Assembly (NCBI GenBank): GCA_002403295.1
Contig: DHHN01000095.1
Location: 948-6,321 of the forward strand
Direction of reading: 5' to 3'
DNA from: a bacterium UBP1_UBA4771
Lineage (GTDB): Bacteria > Krumholzibacteriota > Krumholzibacteriia > Krumholzibacteriales > Krumholzibacteriaceae
Length of the DNA stretch: 5,374 nucleotides
The position numbers and the translations under genes were made by a program. Below the pieces are notes generated by a model. That model was not told where the DNA came from. It searched no databases and saw nothing but the letters and a program-made list of their open reading frames with translations. Below, one piece after another: positions 1 through 5,374 of this stretch; position 1 is the first letter of the stretch, and the number at the start of each line of letters is the position of its first letter.

Positions 1-2
1 TC

Positions 3-326
3 GATGAGAGCGTGTCCGACACGGCGGCGCCGCCCGGTCCCGCCGTCGAACCGGAACCCGCGATACCCGCGGGACCCGCGAAATACACGTTGCACGTCGC
101 CTCGTTCACCGACGCGGCGCGCGCCGACGAGGAGCGGAAGATACTCGAGAAGAACGGCTTTTCCGTGCGCATCGTCGAGGTGCCGATCCGCGGCGAGCAG
201 TGGCTCCGCGTATTCGCGGGCGCCTACGCGACGATGGAGGAGGCGGATCGGGCGCGGCTCGAGATCCTCGGCCTCAAGGGACACGGGTACGCGCGGATCG
301 TGGAGATGGACAGGACGGACAGGTAG
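3..326 (+). CDS. SPOR-domain protein, C-terminal part (5' end outside window)
   Basis: This is the C-terminal end of a protein that probably acts in the cell envelope. The frame is open to the left edge, so the gene is treated as partial. A GTG at 12 is a possible start, but no convincing ribosome binding site can be seen before it. The first 25 or so visible residues are Pro/Ala/Glu-rich and look like an interdomain linker. From nt 81 to the stop there is a SPOR domain of about 78 residues: it opens KYTLHVASF, has an Ala/Glu/Arg-rich helix, then EKNGFSVRIVEV, then the core WLRVFAGAY, a second helix, and ends YARIVEM. SPOR domains bind peptidoglycan glycan strands lacking stem peptides and commonly localise proteins to the division septum. 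The N-terminal partner domain, whether a membrane anchor, an amidase, a lytic transglycosylase or other, cannot be seen, so the full function is open. The gene ends in TAG, 94 nt before smc. Confidence 0.82.
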   Translation, partial: DESVSDTAAPPGPAVEPEPAIPAGPAKYTLHVASFTDAARADEERKILEKNGFSVRIVEVPIRGEQWLRVFAGAYATMEEADRARLEILGLKGHGYARIVEMDRTDR

Positions 327-343
327 CGGACGAGGAACCGGAG

Positions 344-370
344 GTCTCCCGCGCCGCCCGGCGGGGAGAC
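344..370 (+). terminator. Strong stem-loop after the SPOR gene (possible terminator or attenuator)
   Basis: A perfect 7-bp stem (GTCTCCC 344-350 with GGGAGAC 364-370) continues, past one bulged G at 351, into 4 more pairs (CGCC 352-355 with GGCG 360-363) closed by a GCCC loop. Outside it, GGAAC 334-338 can pair with GTTCC 371-375 across a 5-nt bulge. It begins 17 nt after the SPOR stop codon, where a terminator would be expected. No T-run follows, so classical intrinsic termination is not shown. An attenuator, an mRNA-processing or stability hairpin, or part of the smc leader are alternatives. Confidence 0.4.
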
Positions 371-374
371 GTTC

Positions 375-388
375 CGGCGCGCGCGCCG
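375..388. repeat. 14-nt perfect GC palindrome in the smc leader
   Basis: CGGCGCGCGCGCCG equals its own reverse complement and contains a 10-nt alternating GC run (377-386). It sits directly behind the stem-loop at 344-370 and 17 nt before the smc ribosome binding site. It could be a protein-binding half-site pair or a small RNA hairpin. In DNA this rich in G+C it could also be chance. Confidence 0.45.
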
Positions 389-405
389 ACAGGACAACGA
401 CCGCT

Positions 406-410
406 GGAGG
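406..410 (+). promoter_or_regulatory. Ribosome binding site of smc
   Basis: GGAGG lies 10 nt upstream of the GTG at 421. It decides the start: the nearer ATGs at 411 and 414 are in another frame and hit a stop within about 15 codons, while the GTG frame opens with the standard SMC N-terminus SLSKIELAGFKSF. The spacing is a little long but workable. Confidence 0.7.
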
Positions 411-420
411 ATGATGATAC

Positions 421-3400
421 GTGAGCCTTTCGAAGATCGAACTCGCGGGCTTTAAATCGTTCATGACACCGATCACCCTGCAGTTCCGGGACGGCATCAC
501 GGCGATCCTCGGCCCGAACGGGTGCGGCAAGACGAACATCGTCGACGCGGTGCGGTGGGTGCTCGGCGAGCAGAGCGCCCGGCAGCTCCGGGGCTCGAAG
601 ATGGAGAACGTGATCTTCAACGGCACCCAGACGCACAAGCCGCTGGGCTTCGCGTCGGTGAACCTCACGATCAACAACGAGCGCGGACAGTTCCCCCTCG
701 ATTACTCGGAGATACTCATCACGCGCAAGGTCTACCGCTCGGGCGTGAGCGAGTATTTCATCAACAAGGCTCCGTGCCGGCTCAAGGACATCCGCGACCT
801 CTTCGCGGATACGGGCACCGGGAGCCACTCCTATTCGGTCATCGAGCAGGAGATGATCGACTGGGTGCTCAACGACGTCCACGGCGAGCGGCGCCTCATG
901 TTCGAGGAGGCCGCCGGCATCGTCAAATACCGCATGCGCCGGGAGGAGGCGCAGCGCAAGCTCGATCTCACCGACGCGGATCTCGTGCGTCTCGAGGACA
1001 TCCTCGAGGAGCTGCGCACGAACGTCCGGTCGCTCAAGTACCAGATGGCGAAGGCGCGGCGGTACCAGATCATCCGCGACCGCATCCGCAGCTGGGATAT
1101 CGTGCATCTGCGACGCCAGCTCGGGGAGCTGCTCGCCGAGCGGCGCGGAGCGGACGGCGCGGTCGCGGAGCTCATCGAGCTCACGAAGACGGAGGACACC
1201 TCGCTCGCCGGGCTCGAGCGGCGCGTCGAGGAGGCCCGCGCGGCGCACCTCGAGCTCGAGAAGAAGCGCACGGAGCTCCAGAACCGCCGGTACGAGCTGC
1301 GCCGGCGGATCGAAACGTCCGAGGGAAGGATCATCCAGTTCACCGAGCGTCAGAGCCAGGCGCGCGTCCGCGTGGAGAAGGCGAAACGCGAGATCGAGGA
1401 GTCCGAGAAGCGTCTCGCGGGGATCGCGGAGCGCAGCGCCGACGTCGGCCGCCATGCCGCGGAGACCGAGGCGCGCATCGCCGCCGATGACGCGGCCGTC
1501 GCCGGCCTCGCGGGCGAGCACGGCGAGGTCTCGGAGCGTATCCGCGCGCTCGGCGCGCGGCTCATGGACGCGAAGCAGACCCAGCTCGATTTCCTGCAGG
1601 ATCAGGTGCGCGCGAAGAGCGCGCTCGAGCATTACGGGAAGATGCTCTCCGAGCTCGACGCGCGGTCGGCGGAGACGCGGGAGCGGATCGCCGCGACGGA
1701 GCGCGAGAGCGCCGGCATCGTGGCGGAAAAGGAGCGCGCCGCTTCCGTCTGCCGCGAGCTCGAGGAGCGGAGCGCGGGGCTCGAGCGGGAGCGCCTCGAG
1801 ATCATCGACGCGATGCGCGGCGCCGAGCAGCGGCTTCTCGACGGCGAGCGCCGCCTCGGCGGGAAGCGCGTCGAGCTCGGCGCGGTCCGAAGCAAACACG
1901 ACCTCCTGCAGCGCATGAAGGAGAACTTCGAGGGCTTCCCCGGCGGCGCCCGTCATCTGCTCGCGAGCGGCGACCGCCGCGTTCACGGGCCGCTCGTCGA
2001 GTTTCTGCGCGTCGAGGAGCGATACAAGGGCGCCGTCGAGGCGGCGCTCGCGGGAATGCTCGAGGGGATCGTCGTCGGCGCCGGCGCCGACGCCATCGCC
2101 CTCGTCCGCGAGCTCGCGGCCGCGAAACCCGGCCGGGCGCGCCTCTTCGCCGCCGACGCGCCGGCCGCGGCGCGCGCCGGGCGCTCCGGAACCCCCGCGG
2201 GCTCCCTCGGGCCGCTCTCGTCCGTCGTCGGCGTCGACGACGCGCACCGCGCGCTCGTCGAGAGCCTGCTCGGCGACGTGTACCTGTTCGAGGATCCCGA
2301 CGCGGCGCTGTCCTTCGTCGCGTCGGAGGCGGGGAGCGCGGCGGCGGCGGTCACCCTCTCGGGCGTGGCCGTATCCCGCGCGGCGGGGATCTATTTCGCC
2401 GGCGGCGCGACGGAGGAGTTTTCGCTCCTCGGGCGGAGCGACGATCTCGACCGCGCGAGGGAGACGATCCCCGCGCTCGAGGCCGAGATCGCCTCTCTCG
2501 CGGGCGCGTGCGAGGAGGCGCGCGCCGGGCGCGAGGGGCTCGCCGGCCGCGCGCGAACGATCGAAACGGATATCAGGGCGCTCCGCGAGGAGCACGCGAG
2601 GCGCAACGAGGAGCTTCAGGCCCTCGAGCGCGATCACGCCGGCTGCCGCGAGAAGGCGTCGCTCCTCATGCGGACCGTCGACGAAATCGAGACGGCGCGC
2701 GTCGAGACCCTCTCGAAACTCGAGGAGATGAAACTCTCCCTCAAGATGCAGGAGGAGCTCGGCTCCCCGTCGGAGGGCGAGGGGATGGAGGCGGAGCTCG
2801 CCTCGCTCCAGAAACGCAAGGAGGAGCTCGAAGCGGCGGTCACGGAGCGCCGCGTGGCGCTCGCGTCGCTTCGCGGCGGTCTCGAGAAGGACCGCGAAGA
2901 GCAGAAAGGGCTCGCCGAGATGGAGCAGCAGTTCCGCGCCATCGGGGACGAGCGCCGCCGGGAGATCGAGGAATCGACGATCGAGCTCGGCGGGCTCGAG
3001 ACGGCGATCGCCGCGGAGAAGCGGGCGGTGCACGGTCTCCTCGACGAGGAAACGGGCTTCGAGACGTCCCTCGACGGGCTCGCCGGCTCGCTCGAAGAGC
3101 GGAGGGTCGAGGCGGAAGCCGCGGAAAAGGAGCTCAAGGGCCGCGCGGCCGAGCGCGAACGGCTCTTCGAAAAGCTGAACGAGACCAAGATCGCCCTCTC
3201 GACGATCGGGGCGCGGATGAGCGGTCTCGTCGAGAAGGGAAGGGAGCTCTACCGGGAGGACCTCGGCTGCTACCTCGAGGGCACGGAGCTTCCCCTCACC
3301 GACGAGGAGGCCGCCGTCGACCGCGATATGCTCGATCGCGAGCGGCGGAAACTCGAATCGCTCGGCCCCGTGAACCTTGCCGCGGTCGACGAGTACGCCG

Positions 3401-4029
3401 AGAAGAAGACGCGCCTCGATTTCCTCGAGGCGCAGAAGGCCGATCTCGTGAAGGCCGCCGGCGAGCTCGTCGAGGCGATCGGAAAGATAAACGTCCGCGC
3501 GCGCGAGCAGTTTCTCGAAACGTTCCGCACGGTCCGCGCGAATTTTCAGGAGACCTTCCAGATCCTCTTCGAGGGAGGCGAGGCGGATCTCGCCCTCGGC
3601 GAGGGCGAAGATCCCCTCGAGGCGGAGATCGTCATATCGGCCCGTCCCCGCGGCAAGCGGCTTCAGGACATCGCGCTCCTCTCGGGCGGGGAGCGGGCGC
3701 TGACGGCGCTCGCGATCCTCTTCGCGCTCTACAAGGCCAAGCCGAGCCCGTTCTGCATCTTCGACGAGGTGGACGCTCCCCTCGACGACGCGAACATCCA
3801 GCGCTTCGTGCGGATGCTGCACGTCTTCAAGAAGGACACGCAGTTCATCATCATCACGCACAACAAGCGCACGATGGAGGCCGCCGAGCAGCTCTACGGC
3901 GTGACGATGGAGGAGCGCGGCATCTCGCGCGTCGTCTCGGTCGATTTCGAGGGCATCGAGAAGGTCATGAAGAACCGCGGGATCGCCGGGCGCGCCCTGT
4001 TGCCGTCGGAGGTCTCCTCCAGCAACTAG
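421..4029 (+). CDS. smc: Chromosome segregation ATPase SMC
   Basis: Bacterial SMC is the ATPase of the SMC-ScpAB condensin. It dimerises through its hinge and compacts and segregates the chromosome by ATP-driven loop extrusion. At 1202 residues this copy is full length. The N-terminal head has Walker A GPNGCGKT (31-38, Lys37), the arginine-finger Arg57 in QLRGSKMENVIFNG, and a Q-loop IEQEMID (141-147). A first Glu/Arg-rich coiled-coil arm runs from about 170 to 500. The hinge spans about 501-675, from ENFEGFPGGARHLL through a Pro/Ala-rich linker (about 577-597) to VTLSGVAVSRAAGIYFAGG. The return arm covers about 677-980. The C-terminal head starts at LGPVN (981-985) and carries signature LSGGE (1087-1091), Walker B FCIFDE (1111-1116), the D-loop near 1119-1125 and the H-switch THNKRTM. 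Motif spacing almost equals that recalled for B. subtilis Smc (Lys37, Arg57, Ser1090, Glu1118). No catalytic residue is missing. The GTG start is backed by the GGAGG at 406-410. No scpA or scpB is in the window. Confidence 0.98.
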   Translation: MSLSKIELAGFKSFMTPITLQFRDGITAILGPNGCGKTNIVDAVRWVLGEQSARQLRGSKMENVIFNGTQTHKPLGFASVNLTINNERGQFPLDYSEILITRKVYRSGVSEYFINKAPCRLKDIRDLFADTGTGSHSYSVIEQEMIDWVLNDVHGERRLMFEEAAGIVKYRMRREEAQRKLDLTDADLVRLEDILEELRTNVRSLKYQMAKARRYQIIRDRIRSWDIVHLRRQLGELLAERRGADGAVAELIELTKTEDTSLAGLERRVEEARAAHLELEKKRTELQNRRYELRRRIETSEGRIIQFTERQSQARVRVEKAKREIEESEKRLAGIAERSADVGRHAAETEARIAADDAAVAGLAGEHGEVSERIRALGARLMDAKQTQLDFLQDQVRAKSALEHYGKMLSELDARSAETRERIAATERESAGIVAEKERAASVCRELEERSAGLERERLEIIDAMRGAEQRLLDGERRLGGKRVELGAVRSKHDLLQRMKENFEGFPGGARHLLASGDRRVHGPLVEFLRVEERYKGAVEAALAGMLEGIVVGAGADAIALVRELAAAKPGRARLFAADAPAAARAGRSGTPAGSLGPLSSVVGVDDAHRALVESLLGDVYLFEDPDAALSFVASEAGSAAAAVTLSGVAVSRAAGIYFAGGATEEFSLLGRSDDLDRARETIPALEAEIASLAGACEEARAGREGLAGRARTIETDIRALREEHARRNEELQALERDHAGCREKASLLMRTVDEIETARVETLSKLEEMKLSLKMQEELGSPSEGEGMEAELASLQKRKEELEAAVTERRVALASLRGGLEKDREEQKGLAEMEQQFRAIGDERRREIEESTIELGGLETAIAAEKRAVHGLLDEETGFETSLDGLAGSLEERRVEAEAAEKELKGRAAERERLFEKLNETKIALSTIGARMSGLVEKGRELYREDLGCYLEGTELPLTDEEAAVDRDMLDRERRKLESLGPVNLAAVDEYAEKKTRLDFLEAQKADLVKAAGELVEAIGKINVRAREQFLETFRTVRANFQETFQILFEGGEADLALGEGEDPLEAEIVISARPRGKRLQDIALLSGGERALTALAILFALYKAKPSPFCIFDEVDAPLDDANIQRFVRMLHVFKKDTQFIIITHNKRTMEAAEQLYGVTMEERGISRVVSVDFEGIEKVMKNRGIAGRALLPSEVSSSN

Positions 4030-4045
4030 CTCGCGGCGAGCGTCC

Positions 4046-4050
4046 GGAGG
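4046..4050 (+). promoter_or_regulatory. Ribosome binding site of the TauE/SafE-like gene
   Basis: GGAGG lies 6 nt upstream of the GTG at 4057, within the 27-nt gap after smc. This near-ideal spacing supports the GTG start over the internal ATG at 4081. It also indicates independent initiation of the small membrane protein. Confidence 0.75.
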
Positions 4051-4056
4051 TGGATC

Positions 4057-4419
4057 GTGTTCGTCTTCAAGTATGTTCTGATGCTGCTCGCGGGGGCCGT
4101 CGTCGGCGTCGTCGCGTCGTTCGCCGGTCTCGGCGGCGGCATCATCATCGTGCCCCTGCTCATGTTTTTCGGGTATCCGGCGCAGCGGGCCGTCGGCACG
4201 TCGGTCCTCGCGATACTCGTCATCGCCGTCTCGAGCATCGCGGCGCACTACCGCCTCGGCAACATCGATTACCGCGTCGGGCTCCTCATGGGGATCGGCG
4301 GCATCTTCGGCGCCCAGATCGGCGCCGTTCTTCTCGAGGACGTTTCGACGGCGCTGTTCAAGAAGATCTTCGCCTGCATCCTCGTTCTGCTGGCCCTCTA
4401 CCTCTTCTTCAAGAAATAG
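4057..4419 (+). CDS. Half-size TauE/SafE (TSUP) family membrane protein
   Basis: This is a 120-residue, very hydrophobic inner-membrane protein. It matches one repeat of the TauE/SafE (TSUP) family, whose full members of about 250 residues are two such repeats and move sulfite, sulfonate, thiosulfate or other organic anions. Family marks are the glycine-rich GLGGG (24-28) followed by VPLL (32-35), AVGTS (45-49), then HYRLGNIDYRVG (64-75) and a Gly-rich helix GIGGIFGAQIGA (79-90). Likely membrane segments are about 6-24, 25-39, 46-65, 74-93 and 101-118, and the protein ends in KK. There is no signal peptide and only one Cys (107). No second half follows, as ftsY begins 12 nt later. The protein would therefore have to work as a homodimer or with a partner encoded elsewhere. 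It lies between smc and ftsY and is probably co-transcribed with them. The fold assignment is good, but substrate and direction are unknown. The reading frame looks intact rather than decayed. Confidence 0.82.
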   Translation: MFVFKYVLMLLAGAVVGVVASFAGLGGGIIIVPLLMFFGYPAQRAVGTSVLAILVIAVSSIAAHYRLGNIDYRVGLLMGIGGIFGAQIGAVLLEDVSTALFKKIFACILVLLALYLFFKK

Positions 4420-4431
4420 GACGATGGACGC

Positions 4432-5325
4432 ATGAGGGGGCTGCTGCAGGGACTGCGGAAAACCAAGGAGCGCCTCCTCGGCTCGATCCAGCGGATCCTC
4501 TCGGGGGGCGCGCTTGACGAGGCCGCCGTCGAGGATCTCGAGGGGGTCCTCCTCGGCGCCGACATCGGGGTCGAGGCGACCGAGCGCATCATCGAGCGGC
4601 TGCGCGAGCGCTCCGGCGCGAACGCCTCCCCCGAGGAATGCCGCCGCATCATGCGCGAGCAGCTCCTCGCGATCGTCGGCGAGACGCCGAAGCCGGCGCC
4701 GCCTCCGGGCAATCCGCGCGTCATCGTCGTCACCGGCGTAAACGGCGTCGGGAAAACGTCTACCATCGGAAAGCTCGCGTATCGCCTGAAGGCCGAAGGG
4801 CACTCGGTCCTGCTCGCGGCCTGCGACACGTTCCGAGCCGCGGCGATCGATCAGCTCGAGCTCTGGGGGGAGCGCGCCGGCGTTCAGGTGGTCCGCCAAC
4901 AGATGGGGTCCGACCCGGCCGCCGTCGCCTTCGACGCGGTGCAGGCCGCCCGTTCGCGCGGCGCCGGCGTCGTCATCGCCGACACCGCCGGACGGCTGCA
5001 CACGCGCGTGAATCTCATGGACGAGCTGCGCAAGGTGTTCACCGTCCTCTCGACCCGCATGCAGGGGATCGGTCTGGAGGGGTGGCTCGTCCTCGACGCC
5101 AACACCGGCCAGAACAGCCTCCGGCAAGCGGAGGCGTTCACCGCGGCCCTCCCGATCACGGGGCTCGTGCTCACGAAGCTCGACAGCACGGCGAAGGGCG
5201 GCGCCGTCATCGCCATTCAGCAGAAGCTCCGGCTTCCCGTTCTCTACGTCGGTCTCGGCGAAGGGATCGACGACCTCGCGCCGTTCGATCCCGAGGAGTT
5301 CGTGAGCGGCATCCTCGGGGAGTGA
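4432..5325 (+). CDS. ftsY: Signal recognition particle receptor FtsY
   Basis: FtsY is the SRP-receptor GTPase. It pairs with Ffh to deliver ribosomes making membrane proteins to the Sec translocon at the inner membrane. The 297 residues form the NG core. The N domain is a helical bundle of about 1-85, including LEGVLLGADIGVEAT. The G domain has G1 GVNGVGKT (102-109), G2 DTFRAAA (132-138), G3 DTAGR (184-188), G4 TKLD (248-251) followed by STAKGG, and the closing GLGEGIDDLAPFDPEEFV (274-291), which is typical of FtsY. This ending, and the lack of a methionine-rich M domain, separate it from Ffh. The acidic A domain of E. coli FtsY is absent, as in many bacteria. The short N-terminal helix MRGLLQGLRKTKERLLGSI is basic and amphipathic and could contact lipid directly. 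The ATG at 4432 has only a weak AGGA (4418-4421) before it, overlapping the previous stop codon, so translation may be coupled to the upstream gene. The ATG at 4424 is out of frame and stops at once. Confidence 0.97.
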   Translation: MRGLLQGLRKTKERLLGSIQRILSGGALDEAAVEDLEGVLLGADIGVEATERIIERLRERSGANASPEECRRIMREQLLAIVGETPKPAPPPGNPRVIVVTGVNGVGKTSTIGKLAYRLKAEGHSVLLAACDTFRAAAIDQLELWGERAGVQVVRQQMGSDPAAVAFDAVQAARSRGAGVVIADTAGRLHTRVNLMDELRKVFTVLSTRMQGIGLEGWLVLDANTGQNSLRQAEAFTAALPITGLVLTKLDSTAKGGAVIAIQQKLRLPVLYVGLGEGIDDLAPFDPEEFVSGILGE

Positions 5326-5326
5326 A

Positions 5327-5368
5327 CCGGAGGACGGCGCTTCGGGGCGCTTCGATACGTGCCTCCGG
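5327..5368 (+). repeat. Inverted repeat downstream of ftsY
   Basis: CCGGAGG (5327-5333) is the exact reverse complement of CCTCCGG (5362-5368), giving a 7-bp stem around a 28-nt loop. Inside the loop the 8-mer GCGCTTCG occurs twice (5337-5344 and 5347-5354), and GCGC 5337-5340 can pair with GCGC 5347-5350. It starts right after the ftsY TGA, so a transcription end is possible, but there is no T-run. The left arm also contains GGAGG, which could serve a gene beyond the window. Confidence 0.35.
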
Positions 5369-5374
5369 CGTATA

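Noticed and set aside
4..414. A 136-codon + strand frame starting at the ATG at 4
   Set aside because: Its product is an Arg/Ser/Pro-rich string without a domain, while the overlapping frame encodes a clear SPOR domain.
411..455. ATG codons at 411 and 414 as alternative starts after the GGAGG
   Set aside because: They are out of frame with smc and run into a TAA at 453-455. The GTG at 421 gives the conserved SMC N-terminus.
4030..4040. The near-palindrome CTCGCGGCGAG between smc and the membrane gene
   Set aside because: It gives at most a 4-bp stem with a 3-nt loop, too weak to call a regulatory structure in DNA of this composition.
4057..4419. The short TSUP gene as a truncated pseudogene
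   Set aside because: It has a good ribosome binding site, an intact repeat from first to last membrane segment, a clean stop and tight operon spacing. No remnant of a second half can be seen downstream.
2508..4517. A 669-codon + strand frame overlapping the end of smc, the membrane gene and the start of ftsY
   Set aside because: It is very rich in Arg, Gly and Ala, has no domain, crosses three well-supported genes, and is an out-of-frame shadow of G+C-rich coding sequence.
274..5127. A 1617-codon open frame on the - strand
   Set aside because: It is the exact in-register complement of smc, the membrane gene and ftsY. Its translation is Arg/Glu/Leu/Asp-rich with no recognisable domain, and all + strand motifs are intact. 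It is a codon-bias artefact.
5359..5374. A GTG at 5359 open to the right edge as the start of another gene
   Set aside because: The nearest GGAGG ends 25 nt upstream, which is too far, and only five codons are visible. It cannot be supported.

Overview
The window is a G+C-rich stretch of bacterial chromosome (well over 60% by eye, not computed). All genes are on the + strand: the tail of a SPOR-domain gene, a full-length smc, a half-size TauE/SafE (TSUP)-type membrane protein gene, and ftsY. The last three are packed with gaps of 27 and 12 nt and look like one operon. The lineage is uncertain. The SMC head carries GPNGCGKT in Walker A and an IEQEMID Q-loop instead of the textbook IGQGRID. In my memory this is closer to SMCs of the FCB-type phyla (Bacteroidetes, Gemmatimonadetes and related candidate phyla) than to Firmicutes or Proteobacteria. 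Together with the base composition this suggests a high-GC member of that broad group, at low confidence.

Layout. 3-326 is the C-terminal part of a cell-envelope protein, made of a Pro/Ala-rich linker and a SPOR peptidoglycan-binding domain; the frame is open at the left edge. 327-420 is a 94-nt spacer with a strong stem-loop (344-370), a 14-nt GC palindrome (375-388) and the smc ribosome binding site (406-410). 421-4029 is smc, 1202 codons, with every ATPase motif present. 4057-4419 encodes a 120-residue membrane protein that is a single TauE/SafE repeat, about half the usual length. 4432-5325 is ftsY, 297 codons, the SRP-receptor NG core without an acidic A domain. 5326-5374 is a short tail with an inverted repeat and no supportable gene.

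How the genes fit together. SMC organises and segregates the chromosome, FtsY docks ribosome-SRP complexes at the membrane, and SPOR proteins usually bind denuded glycan at the septum. smc and ftsY are neighbours in several bacterial lineages (for example rnc-smc-ftsY in Bacillus). The unusual member is the half-size TSUP-type protein between them. smc, this gene and ftsY also share one reading frame, interrupted only by two TAG codons. Apart from these points the region is ordinary housekeeping DNA. I see no mobile element, CRISPR array, RNA gene or defence system.
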